From Acetobacterium woodii (lineage in GTDB: Bacteria; Bacillota; Clostridia; Eubacteriales; Eubacteriaceae): a DNA stretch of 33,999 nucleotides. Under the pieces are notes generated by a model. The model had not been told where the DNA came from. It did no database searches and saw nothing but the letters and a program-made list of their open reading frames with translations. The stretch is taken from the NCBI GenBank assembly GCA_016213825.1, contig JACQZP010000028.1, positions 1 to 33,999 of the forward strand. The letters are read 5' to 3'. The stretch's first letter is position 1, and every line of letters starts with the position of its first letter. Positions 1 through 8,361 of the stretch are shown here, in pieces. The position numbers were made by a program, and so were the translations under genes.

Positions 1-395
1 AAATGATGCTCATGAGAAACAGGTCATAGTCATTCATCATAAAGTAGGCGAAATAGGCCATCAGAGCAAAACCTATTAGACCCGTCAGTCCTGCAATACC
101 ATTGATACCATCCATAAAATTATAAAAATTGGCAGTTCCTGCTATAAAGACAACCCAGAATCCGAAGAGCGCCACTGCTGAAACAGAGAGCGGCATCATA
201 AAAAATAGCCAGGCTGCCAAGGCAGAAATGATAAACTGGAGGCACAAGCGCAGCCTGGATGAGAGGGTTGTTTATCAAGGCTATGCTTGGACCAAATTTT
301 GATACGAGGGCAGCGCAAGAAACGCTAAAAAAGAAAGAGAGGAAAGCGGGAAGCAAGATTGGAAGAAGATGGTGGATCGTACCGTCTACTGACAT
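1..395 (-). pseudogene. Broken WecA/WbpL-type undecaprenyl-phosphate sugar phosphotransferase (copy 1, runs off the window)
   Basis: This is a degenerate member of the MraY/WecA polyprenyl-phosphate sugar-1-phosphate transferase family, the membrane enzyme that starts lipid-linked glycan synthesis. An ATG at 395 opens a hydrophobic N-terminus (MSVDGTIHHLLPILL...), which reads as far as FGPSIALIN. The frame then breaks near 255-265. In the next frame the family sequence resumes as LSSRLRLCLQFIISALAAW and reaches the signature NFYNFMDGINGIAG near 100-130. Compared with copy 2 (1807-2413), about 60 residues around the PNERSSHS...PRGGG loop are missing, so a deletion has also changed the frame. 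The C-terminus lies beyond position 1. Family assignment is firm and loss of function is very likely. Confidence 0.8.
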
Positions 396-426
396 CACCC
401 TTAGCTCATAACACTCTGATACCATC

Positions 427-540
427 CTACAGTTTCATCAATGTGGTACGGATCAGCAACTGCCCGCGCCCGGCGCTCGGGCAGGGCACTTCGGCCACCT
501 CGGTGACCCCGGTTTTGAGGCTTTGCAGAATTTGTTTGAT
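427..540 (-). pseudogene. N-terminal scrap of a bi-domain (alcohol dehydrogenase-like plus Gfo/Idh) oxidoreductase
   Basis: About 37 codons read IKQILQSLKTGVTEVAEVPC, then PSAGRGQLLIRTT, before leaving homology and stopping at 427. From memory this matches the extreme N-terminus of bi-domain oxidoreductases found in polysaccharide clusters, which are normally about 700 residues and begin MKQILQ. The initiator position here is ATC, overlapping the TAA stop of the neighbouring regulator remnant (TAATC where TAATG would be expected). The start appears mutated and all but the first few percent of the gene is gone. The stretch looks richer in G+C than the main cluster. The assignment rests on a short match. 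Confidence 0.6.
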
Positions 541-1703
541 TACTCGACCTGGTCGCCCTTTTTTATGACCGCAAAATAACCGCCACCCTTCTTGCTTCCG
601 CGATACTCGATAAGACCCTGCCGTCTTAACCCGGCAATCCATCGCTCAATCGTTTTGGGGGGTGTTCCCAGGCTGTCCGCAAGTTGTGGAATTCGTTTCC
701 CCGGCGCACTCCGGATGTGTGTCAACAACGTGTTTATTCCCTCACTTATTCCCTCACTTATTCCCTCATCAAATACTGCTGAGGAGATTTTTTGCTGATG
801 ATATCTCAGAGATACAAGGTGATTGAGTTGTCGAATATCTTGATCTGGGTATCTACCGGACTCGTATAATCCCTGTGTACTACGGCATTCAGCAATAGTT
901 CACGAAGGGCGGGCAGGGGGTACTCGTAGATTTCTCGCCGTTCGATCTCAGCGACGATTTCAAACGCAACCTTCAGGTGGGAAATAATAAACCTCATAGA
1001 CTCTTCCACTACCTGAAAGAGCGTGCCACGAATCATCCGGTCATCGATAATGGTCGATGGCGTTTTGAAGCGACCGATATGTATCGCGTAAGGCGGATTA
1101 TCCTTGCCGAACAGCAACATCGCCGCATGCGTGGGCCGGCCGCCTTGCAAAAAGCCGAGTTTCCCCAAGACGGTTTCCCATTCCCGATCGACTCGGAAAC
1201 GGCCTCCTTCCGTTACCCTGTAGAGGAACACACGGATCTTATTTATCAGTAGCCAGATCTGCCAGTGTTGACCTCCCGGAAGGGTGGGAGTCCCACGAAA
1301 GCTGAAGGGATTGCAGGTGCAGATTGGCAATCTCTGTAACCGAAAGACGGTGATTGCTATTTGCGACTCGTTTAAAATAGCGGTCGCGGAAGGCAACAGG
1401 CTTAACCGGGAATTCGCCAATGCGAATGACGGCCACTTGTTTGCCTTCCTCCCTTGACAGCTCAATATCGGGAATTATGGACGGAATCGTGCTTTGTTTG
1501 ATTTGGTTCACCCAGGTTTGAACTGTTTCCGGGCCACAGGTTATTCCGGCGATCTTACCGGAATGTTCAACCCCGACAAGCACTATGCCACCCTTATGAT
1601 TGGCAAAAGCACAGAGAGTTTCAATGACCTCCTTGCCGAAGGATGCCTTAAATTTGATCTCCTCGGACTCCCTGGAGGCTATCATTTCCGGTATGTTCTT
1701 CAT
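540..1703 (-). pseudogene. Decayed AlbA_2/Schlafen-AAA_4 transcriptional-regulator-like gene
   Basis: Three out-of-frame pieces make one recognisable protein. Piece 1 (1703-1239) has the AlbA_2 putative DNA-binding domain: ESEEIKFKASF near the start, then FANHKGGIVLVGVEH and FKRVANSNHRLS. Piece 2 (about 1275-806) continues with the middle region, including LGFLQGGRPTHAAMLLFGK and ALRELLLNAVVHRDY of the HATPase_c_4-like part. Piece 3 (about 790-540) has the repeat-like EGISEGISEGIN linker and a winged-helix end (GKRIPQLADSLGTPPKTIERW). The first break looks like a 4-base insertion near 1245-1250. The second, near 806, also lacks the roughly 80 residues usually found between the ATPase-like and HTH parts. 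Start ATG at 1703. It separates two broken transferase copies and is unlikely to act in glycan synthesis. Confidence 0.75.
734..769. repeat. 12-bp tandem repeat, three units, inside the regulator remnant
   Basis: The unit TTATTCCCTCAC occurs at 734-745 and 746-757, and with one change at 758-769. On the minus strand it encodes repeated EGIS in the linker before the winged-helix domain, and its length keeps the frame. Confidence 0.85.
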
Positions 1704-1757
1704 GCTATCAACTCATCCTTGTCATTCCGGCCCCTCACCCAGGGTCGGCTGCACCAG

Positions 1758-1781
1758 GCGAATGCCTTGCAAGGCATTCGC
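1758..1781. repeat. Perfect 24-bp palindrome at the truncated end of transferase copy 2
   Basis: GCGAATGCCTTG is followed at once by its exact reverse complement, CAAGGCATTCGC, with no mismatch or spacer. It lies in the roughly 100-base gap between the regulator remnant's start (1703) and the premature end of transferase copy 2 (1807). It may be a dispersed intergenic palindrome or part of a small non-autonomous element. The flanking bases (1757 and 1782) do not pair. Confidence 0.8.
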
Positions 1782-1806
1782 GCCAATAACCGTAAAAACG
1801 GCCTCA

Positions 1807-2413
1807 TCATCCCAAAAATAGACTGCCGACATCTCCCATAAAGACCCGTGCCCTGGGAAAATTAAAAGGCAGGAAGCCTATACAACCGGCCGCCAGAACA
1901 GTGCTCATCAAAAAAATATCGTGAGCATTCAGTATAAAATAGGAAAAATAAGCCATCAGACCGAACCCAACTAAACCTGTCAATCCGGCAATGCCATTGA
2001 TCCCATCCATAAAGTTATAGAAATTGGTCGTGGCAGTCATGAATATCAGCCAGAATAAGAAAAGGGATAACATCAATGGAGAGGCGGGAAGTCCTAAAAA
2101 GAGAAACACAACAAATGAAGAAATGACAAACTGGCTGAAGAGGCGGAACCTGGAAGAGAGCGTAAAACGGTCTTCAAGTAAACCAAGCAGTCCTGCGATA
2201 CTTAGAATCGCAGAAAAATATAAGTCTCTTGTTACAAAGATGCCAACAATGATTAACGCTATCCATATCCCAATCCCGCCGCCGCGTGGTGTGGGAAGTG
2301 AATGAGAACTTCGTTCGTTTGGAACATCTACTATAGCAATTTTGAAACTATATTTAGCTATAACCGCAGAACTGATTGCACTGAATAAAATGGATAATAA
2401 AATACTAAGGAAG
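1807..2413 (-). pseudogene. Truncated WecA/WbpL-type undecaprenyl-phosphate sugar phosphotransferase (copy 2)
   Basis: This is the N-terminal 60% of a MraY/WecA-family transferase. It reads without a break through DVPNERSSHSLPTPRGGGIG, the loop STRF-like segment LSSRFRLFSQFVISS, the signature NFYNFMDGINGIAG and FPRARVFMGDVGS. It then stops at 1807 just after GDVGSLFLG, where the family normally continues for about 140 residues. No ATG, GTG or TTG lies in frame between the upstream TAG (about 2430) and the first GTG at 2109, so the start is missing too; 2413 is where homology begins, next to the stop of the reductase gene. It follows a WbpK/WbpV-type reductase, as wbpL-like genes do in Pseudomonas clusters. 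It is diverged from copy 1, so this is not a recent duplication. Confidence 0.8.
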
Positions 2414-2414
2414 G

Positions 2415-3377
2415 TTAATACCTCACTGACCTTGTACTATTCTTATACCATTTCACTGTTTCACGAATTCCTTCTTCCATACTAAACGGCGGCTTCCAGC
2501 CAAGGACATTCCTGATCCTGCTACTATCAATTAAAAGGGAGCCTGTTAACCGTTGTATTTCATCACTCTTACCCAAAAGCGTTCCAATTACCTTTAGTAA
2601 GGCAAGTGGAAACGGTATTAATCTCGGCTTTTTACCCATTGCTGAGGCAAGCAGCCTTAGAAGTTTTGATGTAGAAATATCCTGACTATCACTTACCAAA
2701 AAGGTTTTTCCTGCAGCATCCGGATGGGTAATACAAGTCATTATTGCATCAACCAGATTCCCAAGATAAATCAGGCTGCGGCTATTGGTTACCGAAGCAA
2801 GCGGCAAAGGCCAGCCTTTGTCTACCAATGAGAGAAGTCGCAAAATATTTCCAGGATTACCTGGGCCGTAAACAAGAGGAGAACGAATAACAACCAGTTC
2901 CATTCCTGATTCAGAAGCTATTCTGCGAAGCACCTGCTCAGCCTCTAATTTTGATAAGGCATAAGGGTTATGCGGTTGAGGACCATCTTTCTCGGATAAA
3001 GGCAGTCGATGAGTCATACTTCCATTCACTCCAATTGAGCTTAGAAAAACAAAGCGTTTTACCCCAGCAACTGCTGCTGTCCGCGCTAAGCGCTCAGTAC
3101 CTATCACATTCACTTCGCGAAATGCTGCTATAGGATCTGGATCTTTCTTCTCCATGACATGCACCCGCGCAGCCAGATGGACAACCACATCCACCCCTTT
3201 TAAGGCACTTGCCCAGTTGGTATCAATATTAATTGATTTAATCTTTACGGCATCAACACCTTCTGGGAGACTGCTAACATCTCGAACAGTTCCCCTTATC
3301 TGCCACCCCTTCAGCATTATCATTGAGCATAATGCGCGGCCAATAAAACCGTTAGCACCCGTTACTAAAACCATCAT
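2415..3377 (-). CDS. NAD-dependent epimerase/dehydratase, WbpK/WbpV/WbjF-type UDP-4-keto-sugar reductase
   Basis: This is a 320-residue extended SDR. The Rossmann motif GANGFIG is at residues 7-13, the catalytic serine region at about 113-114, and the YxxxK pair is Y139/K143 (YALSK). The C-terminus (LGWKPPFSMEEGIRETVKWY) is typical of sugar-nucleotide epimerases. Within the extended SDRs it best resembles the WbpK/WbpV/WbjF group, thought to reduce UDP-4-keto-6-deoxy-GlcNAc to UDP-D-FucNAc or UDP-D-QuiNAc, which a WbpL/WecA-type enzyme then links to undecaprenyl phosphate. A WecA-type remnant directly follows, which fits. Two adjacent ATGs open the gene, with AGGA about 10 bases upstream. A GalE-like 4-epimerase is the main alternative. 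Confidence 0.85.
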   Translation of the reverse strand: MMVLVTGANGFIGRALCSMIMLKGWQIRGTVRDVSSLPEGVDAVKIKSINIDTNWASALKGVDVVVHLAARVHVMEKKDPDPIAAFREVNVIGTERLARTAAVAGVKRFVFLSSIGVNGSMTHRLPLSEKDGPQPHNPYALSKLEAEQVLRRIASESGMELVVIRSPLVYGPGNPGNILRLLSLVDKGWPLPLASVTNSRSLIYLGNLVDAIMTCITHPDAAGKTFLVSDSQDISTSKLLRLLASAMGKKPRLIPFPLALLKVIGTLLGKSDEIQRLTGSLLIDSSRIRNVLGWKPPFSMEEGIRETVKWYKNSTRSVRY

Positions 3378-3415
3378 TATGGGTAATCCTATTTACCATC
3401 TTATCTTTCATGAAA

Positions 3416-4834
3416 TCACTTAAATAAAAGTCTATATCCAATCTTTGCTTTCCTTGCAAGTTGTTTGATAGATTTGGTATGCATAAGTTCCTTGAATATA
3501 AAACTACCTTTCCCATAAAACCTGGCCATTGCATCGTCCCGCATTTTTTTCAACTCAATTTCATGAAAATATTCATTAGCATATTGTAATTTGAAATCTG
3601 CTGTTGGTTTTTTTGCAAACTCAAGCCAATAATCATATTTATAATATCCTTTCTTCAATAAATCATTGTACAACAGTGTCTTGGGGAAAGGAGTACAAAT
3701 TGAATAAGTTATATAGTCTGGCTGTATCGTGTTAACAAGTGACACTGTGGCTTCAAAATCTTCCCTGGTCTCCGTGGGAGCACCAACCATAAGATAAGCA
3801 TATGTAGAAATTCCGCTTTGTTTCGACATTTCAAAGGCACGTTTGATCTGCTCAATGGTTATCCCTTTTTGCAGACTATCCAAAATACGCTGCGAACCGC
3901 TTTCAACACCATAATGGATTCTGTAACAACCACTTCTTTTTAGAGCATCCAGAATCTCTTCATTAACAGTATTGACTCTTGAACTTATTTTATATTTAAT
4001 TTTTAATCCCTCATCTATAATTCTCTGACACAAAGTTATAAGCCTTTTCTTGTTTACTGTAATAGTATCATCATGAAAAAATATCTCTTTTACTCCTTTT
4101 TGTACCAACATCTTGATCTCCCGGATAACCATTTCTTCACTCCGACTGCGAAATTTTGTCTCCCTTATATCACAAAAATTACACTTGAATGGGCACCCTT
4201 TCGAAGTTTGAATATATGCTATGTATGGTTCATTTGACAATACATGTGAGTATTTTGATAAATCAATGAGATCATGAGCAGGCAGACCAAGATCATCCAG
4301 GTTATGTGTAACTTCACCGGGAGCATTCAGATTACTCTTTCCACTGGCATCTTTCCAGCCAATTCCTCCTATGTCATTCAGGTTATTACAATTCTTATCT
4401 TTAATAAGCCTGTCTATTAATTGAGTAAAAGGCTTTTCACCTTCACCAACCACAACAAAATCAACTGAGTCGAAATTCAATGTTTCTTCCGGATACAAGG
4501 TTGGGTGAAACCCTCCAAAACAGATTTTAATATCCCCCTTTATCTTCTTGATACTCTTCGCTACTTCCAGACACTCCAGAAGATTAAAAGTCAAAACACT
4601 CAGTCCAACAATATCGGGATCGTATTTATCTATGATATTTTTGATATCTTTAATATCAATGCCTTCCGCTGGGCAATCTACAATGCTAGGGATAATCCCC
4701 ATTTTATCTCTCAAGTATCCCGCAACACACAATATTCCCAATCTTGGACGAAACTCACGGGTTTTAATTATTTTGTCTGAAGTGTATGATTCAATTGAAT
4801 ATATCTCTGGAGGCACAATAAATAAAACTTTCAT
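3416..4834 (-). CDS. B12-binding-domain radical SAM protein
   Basis: The protein has 472 residues. The N-terminal part (about 1-150) has a B12-binding-like Rossmann fold with the hallmark GGFHPTLYPEETL and VVGEGEKPF. The radical SAM core follows with CxxxCxxC at C214, C218 and C221 (KGCPFKCNFC), which binds the 4Fe-4S cluster. Such proteins commonly catalyse methylation or ring rearrangement on unactivated carbon; the substrate cannot be read here. The usual DxHxxG cobalamin-ligand motif is not obvious, so base-off B12 binding is uncertain. The start ATG overlaps the stop of the WbuB-like gene (ATGA at 4831-4834), which indicates translational coupling. It sits between L-FucNAc genes and the WbpK-type reductase, so a C-methylated or otherwise altered sugar is a reasonable guess. 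Confidence 0.88.
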   Translation of the reverse strand: MKVLFIVPPEIYSIESYTSDKIIKTREFRPRLGILCVAGYLRDKMGIIPSIVDCPAEGIDIKDIKNIIDKYDPDIVGLSVLTFNLLECLEVAKSIKKIKGDIKICFGGFHPTLYPEETLNFDSVDFVVVGEGEKPFTQLIDRLIKDKNCNNLNDIGGIGWKDASGKSNLNAPGEVTHNLDDLGLPAHDLIDLSKYSHVLSNEPYIAYIQTSKGCPFKCNFCDIRETKFRSRSEEMVIREIKMLVQKGVKEIFFHDDTITVNKKRLITLCQRIIDEGLKIKYKISSRVNTVNEEILDALKRSGCYRIHYGVESGSQRILDSLQKGITIEQIKRAFEMSKQSGISTYAYLMVGAPTETREDFEATVSLVNTIQPDYITYSICTPFPKTLLYNDLLKKGYYKYDYWLEFAKKPTADFKLQYANEYFHEIELKKMRDDAMARFYGKGSFIFKELMHTKSIKQLARKAKIGYRLLFK

Positions 4835-6117
4835 GAAAGACTCCTATGTGTAGGTTTTTGTTCAGCACTATTTGATGAAAGAGTGTAATTCTTATTTTTA
4901 AAATTATCTATGACGTTATAAAAAAGAGTTTCGTACTTATCTATACTTGCATCCACTGTGAGATTTCTTAAGAAATATGATCTTCCATTAGCGCCCATCG
5001 TCTGTCTCTCTTCAGTCGACATCCCATAAATTTCTCTGACTGCTTTCGCAAGATCAAATGGATCAGAAGGTTTTGCAACCAAACCCGCCCTTGCATCGAG
5101 GATCAATTGCGCCGCATCCCCTTGTACTGACATTAAAATTGGTTTTTCACATGCAAGATAACTCTGTGTTTTGCCAGGGATAGTGATCTCAAATAGCGGT
5201 TCATCAATAAGGTGTACAAGAAGGACATCAGCAAGGGCATAAAAATCCGTCATCTTAGAAGCAGGCTGCCTTGATATAAACTTAACATTCTTAAGATTAT
5301 ACTCTCTGACCGCCTTGAATAAAGATTCTTTTTCAATTCCATCTCCAATTAGAACAAATTGTATTTGTGGAATATCAGTTAAAAGTTTAGCAGCCTCAAT
5401 AACATTACGCAATCCTTGTGGAGGCCCCATATTGCCGGCATACACTACATTAAACCGACCTGTTAAACCATGCTCGTGTGCAAGTTGTTCGTCCTTTTGA
5501 ACGGGTTTGTAATTACTTTCATCCGCCCAATTGTAGATCACATGAATTTTGTTAGCATCTATACCTTTATCTACCAAGTTTTTTTTGAATCCAGGAGAAA
5601 TAACTGAAATCGCAGATGCCCGGCCATAAATAAATTTAGCAGCCTTGTCAACAGTGCGATAAACGAAACTTTTCCGAGACATCTTAACTGTAGTTAGAGA
5701 TTCAGGATACATATCTTGTAAGTTAAAAACAAAGGGTTTCTTACGAAGCCAAGCCAATATCCATGCAGGCAAACCCATAGTAAGAGTATGAAATACAAAT
5801 ATTATATCTGTAGGTCCGGCAAGTAAAGGACCTAATATGGTAGACGTAAATGCAAGGCTGAGAAAATAAGCAGAGCGTTTAAAGGCCGAAAGACTGTGAT
5901 CCGTATAAAGAGGAAGGCGAATTACCTTAACACCATCTATTTCTTCTATCAGCCATAGTTTTTGTTTATAGCCATCAAAAACATTGCCATACGGATAATT
6001 AGGAAACCCGGTAATAGAAACCACAGTGTGCCCTCGTTTTACCATCTCTTTTGCAAACTCATGAGGGATTGCCACTGGCTCAGGGTAATAATATTGTGTA
6101 AGCATCAATATTCTCAT
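4831..6117 (-). CDS. wbuB: GT4 glycosyltransferase, WbuB/WbjE-like (probable L-FucNAc transferase)
   Basis: This 428-residue GT-B enzyme belongs to the WbuB-like branch of GT4. It opens [20 protein letters not shown] and carries [22 protein letters not shown] and the C-terminal donor-site region [21 protein letters not shown]. Enzymes of this branch usually sit beside fnlABC and transfer L-FucNAc onto the lipid-linked first sugar. Here it directly follows fnlC with an ATGA overlap (6114-6117), and the radical SAM gene starts inside its own stop. It probably acts at the cytoplasmic face of the inner membrane. Family is secure from sequence; donor identity comes from context. Confidence 0.85.
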   Translation of the reverse strand: MRILMLTQYYYPEPVAIPHEFAKEMVKRGHTVVSITGFPNYPYGNVFDGYKQKLWLIEEIDGVKVIRLPLYTDHSLSAFKRSAYFLSLAFTSTILGPLLAGPTDIIFVFHTLTMGLPAWILAWLRKKPFVFNLQDMYPESLTTVKMSRKSFVYRTVDKAAKFIYGRASAISVISPGFKKNLVDKGIDANKIHVIYNWADESNYKPVQKDEQLAHEHGLTGRFNVVYAGNMGPPQGLRNVIEAAKLLTDIPQIQFVLIGDGIEKESLFKAVREYNLKNVKFISRQPASKMTDFYALADVLLVHLIDEPLFEITIPGKTQSYLACEKPILMSVQGDAAQLILDARAGLVAKPSDPFDLAKAVREIYGMSTEERQTMGANGRSYFLRNLTVDASIDKYETLFYNVIDNFKNKNYTLSSNSAEQKPTHRSLS

Positions 6118-7247
6118 AGGTTCTTGTGCCAGACAGTTCTATTTACATAATTTGTATAACTTAGGATTATACGTAAAACCTTTTCGGAAACATTTGGAAC
6201 ATTATAGTCTGAGACCAATCTCAACAACCTATTACTACCCCTTGCCTGTGAAGTCAAAATTAAAAGAGCCTGCAATATACGATCTATCTCCAGGCCAGTC
6301 ATCATCACCGCGGCCTCTTCCATCCCTTCCGGACGCTCATGTGCTTCACGGATGTTCAAGGCTGGAAAATTCAATATTGAAGACTCTTCAGTAATAGTGC
6401 CACTATCTGAAAGCACTGCATACGCGTTTTTCTGGATATATACATAATCAAAGAACCCGAGCGGCTTTAACAGCTCAATCTTCTCATGAAAAACAGTCCC
6501 TTTGGCTTCAATCCGTTTTTTCGTCCTTGGATGAGTGGAAACAATAATTCTTTTCCCGTAAGTATTCGCTAAACCATTTAGTACAGTGACAAGCTTAGCA
6601 AAGTTCTCTTCTGAATCTATATTTTCTTCCCGGTGTACACTTACAACAAAATAATCCATCTCTGTCAGATTTAACTTTTTCATGATCTGCGACTGATTTA
6701 TCTTTTCCTGATAGAAATAAAGGACTTCGAACATGGGACTTCCGGTCTTGATTACACGATCAGGAGGAAGACCTTCCCGCAATAGATACTCACGCGCAAT
6801 GGAACTGTATGTCAGATTTATGTCACTTATATGATCTACAATTTTCCGGTTGATTTCTTCCGGCACCCTCTGATCAAAACAGCGATTCCCCGCTTCCATG
6901 TGGAATATGGGAATCTTGCGACGTTTTGCCGGTATCACTGCTAAACAACTGTTCGTGTCACCAAGAACCAGCAGGGCTTCTGGCTTTTCCTTTTCAAAGA
7001 TCGGATCAACCTTGATAATGACCTGTCCGATGGTTTCGGCAGCGGTGGCGCCGGCAGCATTGAGGAAATGGTCGGGTTTCTTCACCTCAAGGTCGTTAAA
7101 GAATATTTCATTCAACTCGTAATCATAGTTCTGGCCAGTATGCACCAGGACGTGTTCCGTATGCCTGTCTAAGGCTGCTATTACCCTGGAAAGGCGGACG
7201 ATCTCCGGCCTGGTGCCAACCACTGTCATTACCTTCATCTTTTTCAC
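6114..7247 (-). CDS. fnlC: UDP-N-acetylglucosamine 2-epimerase family, FnlC/WbjD-type (UDP-L-FucNAc formation)
   Basis: This is a non-hydrolysing 2-epimerase of WecB type, about 377 residues. It has [14 protein letters not shown] at the N-terminus, [15 protein letters not shown], the [10 protein letters not shown] motif, [20 protein letters not shown] and the C-terminal [21 protein letters not shown] substrate site. FnlC/WbjD epimerises C2 of UDP-2-acetamido-2,6-dideoxy-L-talose to give UDP-L-FucNAc. I place the start at GTG 7247 (protein beginning [11 protein letters not shown]), because GAGGTG lies just upstream across the stop of fnlB; ATG 7238 is possible. An open frame continues upstream to 7289 but overlaps fnlB and lacks family homology. 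FnlA and FnlB upstream complete the three-step pathway. Confidence 0.92.
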   Translation of the reverse strand: MKKMKVMTVVGTRPEIVRLSRVIAALDRHTEHVLVHTGQNYDYELNEIFFNDLEVKKPDHFLNAAGATAAETIGQVIIKVDPIFEKEKPEALLVLGDTNSCLAVIPAKRRKIPIFHMEAGNRCFDQRVPEEINRKIVDHISDINLTYSSIAREYLLREGLPPDRVIKTGSPMFEVLYFYQEKINQSQIMKKLNLTEMDYFVVSVHREENIDSEENFAKLVTVLNGLANTYGKRIIVSTHPRTKKRIEAKGTVFHEKIELLKPLGFFDYVYIQKNAYAVLSDSGTITEESSILNFPALNIREAHERPEGMEEAAVMMTGLEIDRILQALLILTSQARGSNRLLRLVSDYNVPNVSEKVLRIILSYTNYVNRTVWHKNL

Positions 7248-7248
7248 G

Positions 7249-8361
7249 TCACACCTCGCTAAAATAGGTATCCGGTTTCTCCGGATCAAAGATGCTGTTT
7301 GCCCAAAATAAAACTATCATTTCTCCATCAGAAATATTTTCTATAGAATGAGTATAACCCGGCGGGATATCAACCACTTTAATTTTATCATCTGAAACAT
7401 GATACGATAAAACCTCATCAGAAAAAATATGCCTTAACTTGATGACCGCCCTTCCGTGAATAACACAAAATTTCTCAATCTTGGTATTGTGGTAATGATT
7501 ACCGCGAATGACTCCGGCATGGGACTTCGAGACGAACATTTGTCCGAAATGATCTGATTTGATGAGTTCAGCTAAAATACCCCTATTATCAGTTTTCACT
7601 TCAAGTTCATAGGAAAGATCGTCTTTGTCCAGATAAGATAGATATGTTGAGTAAAGGCAACGCATGAAATCATCAGACAGGTCAGGTAATATCAGTGTTT
7701 TTCGAACATTCAAAAACTGATAAATCTTGTCCGCCAGATCTCCGAGAGTGATCTTATACGACGGACGAATAGTTAAATAGTGGTTAGTCGCTGGAATTAT
7801 GCCAGACAGGATGGCCATAAAGGCGTTAACAACATCGTCAATATAGACTAACTCGATTTCTTTATTCGGATCAGATATAGTAATGTCCAGACCATGTGAT
7901 ATATTATGGCAGCATGTTGCTACAACAGAATTGTAGTTAGGTCTGGACCATTTACCGAACACATTGGGCAGACGGTAAATGAAGACAGGAGCACCGGTTC
8001 TTTTGTTGTAATCAAGTAAGACGTCTTCCGCCTGTCGCTTGCTTACTCCGTATGGATTGTCTATCTCCGCTTGAATGGACGAGGACATTACAATAGCGGC
8101 ACTCTTACCATATTTCATCAGCGATCCAATAATTGTCTGGGTAAGTTCTTTGTTGCCTGTCTCGAACTCCTTAATATCCAATGGGCGGTTCACCCCGGCA
8201 AGATGATATATAATATCAGCTTCTTGCACCAGGGGACCAAGGCTCGACAGATGGTCATCTACATCAAAACCATTAACTTTGACATTGTTCTGCCTAGATA
8301 AAGCCTCTAACAGGTTCTTACCGATAAATCCCCTGGAACCGGTAACCAGAACTTTTTTCAA
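7249..8361 (-). CDS. fnlB: Bifunctional SDR-cupin reductase FnlB/WbjC/CapF (UDP-L-FucNAc pathway)
   Basis: The protein has 370 residues, the full CapF length. Residues 1 to about 245 are an SDR with [15 protein letters not shown], the YxxxK pair in NPYGVSK, and RLPNVFGKW. Residues from about 265 to 370 form a cupin containing [18 protein letters not shown] and [12 protein letters not shown], with histidines suited to metal binding. In CapF the two domains carry out C3 epimerisation and C4 reduction to UDP-2-acetamido-2,6-dideoxy-L-talose. The start is TTG at 8361, in a TTGA overlap with the fnlA stop. GGTGGA lies about 8 bases upstream, inside fnlA. It stands between fnlA and fnlC in the usual order. 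Confidence 0.92.
   Translation of the reverse strand: MKKVLVTGSRGFIGKNLLEALSRQNNVKVNGFDVDDHLSSLGPLVQEADIIYHLAGVNRPLDIKEFETGNKELTQTIIGSLMKYGKSAAIVMSSSIQAEIDNPYGVSKRQAEDVLLDYNKRTGAPVFIYRLPNVFGKWSRPNYNSVVATCCHNISHGLDITISDPNKEIELVYIDDVVNAFMAILSGIIPATNHYLTIRPSYKITLGDLADKIYQFLNVRKTLILPDLSDDFMRCLYSTYLSYLDKDDLSYELEVKTDNRGILAELIKSDHFGQMFVSKSHAGVIRGNHYHNTKIEKFCVIHGRAVIKLRHIFSDEVLSYHVSDDKIKVVDIPPGYTHSIENISDGEMIVLFWANSIFDPEKPDTYFSEV

Noticed and set aside
120-425. 101-codon frame taken as a complete protein
   Set aside because: Its second half (VPPVYHFCLGSLAIFYDAAL) is out-of-frame reading of transferase sequence; family homology continues in the neighbouring frame.
977-1252. Plus-strand frames opposite minus-strand genes, such as this one
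   Set aside because: They mirror real or decayed coding sequence, have no recognisable domains and no proper ribosome sites.
7248-7289. Longer N-terminus for fnlC
   Set aside because: It would overlap fnlB by 41 bases and the added residues do not match the epimerase family; the ribosome site favours GTG 7247.
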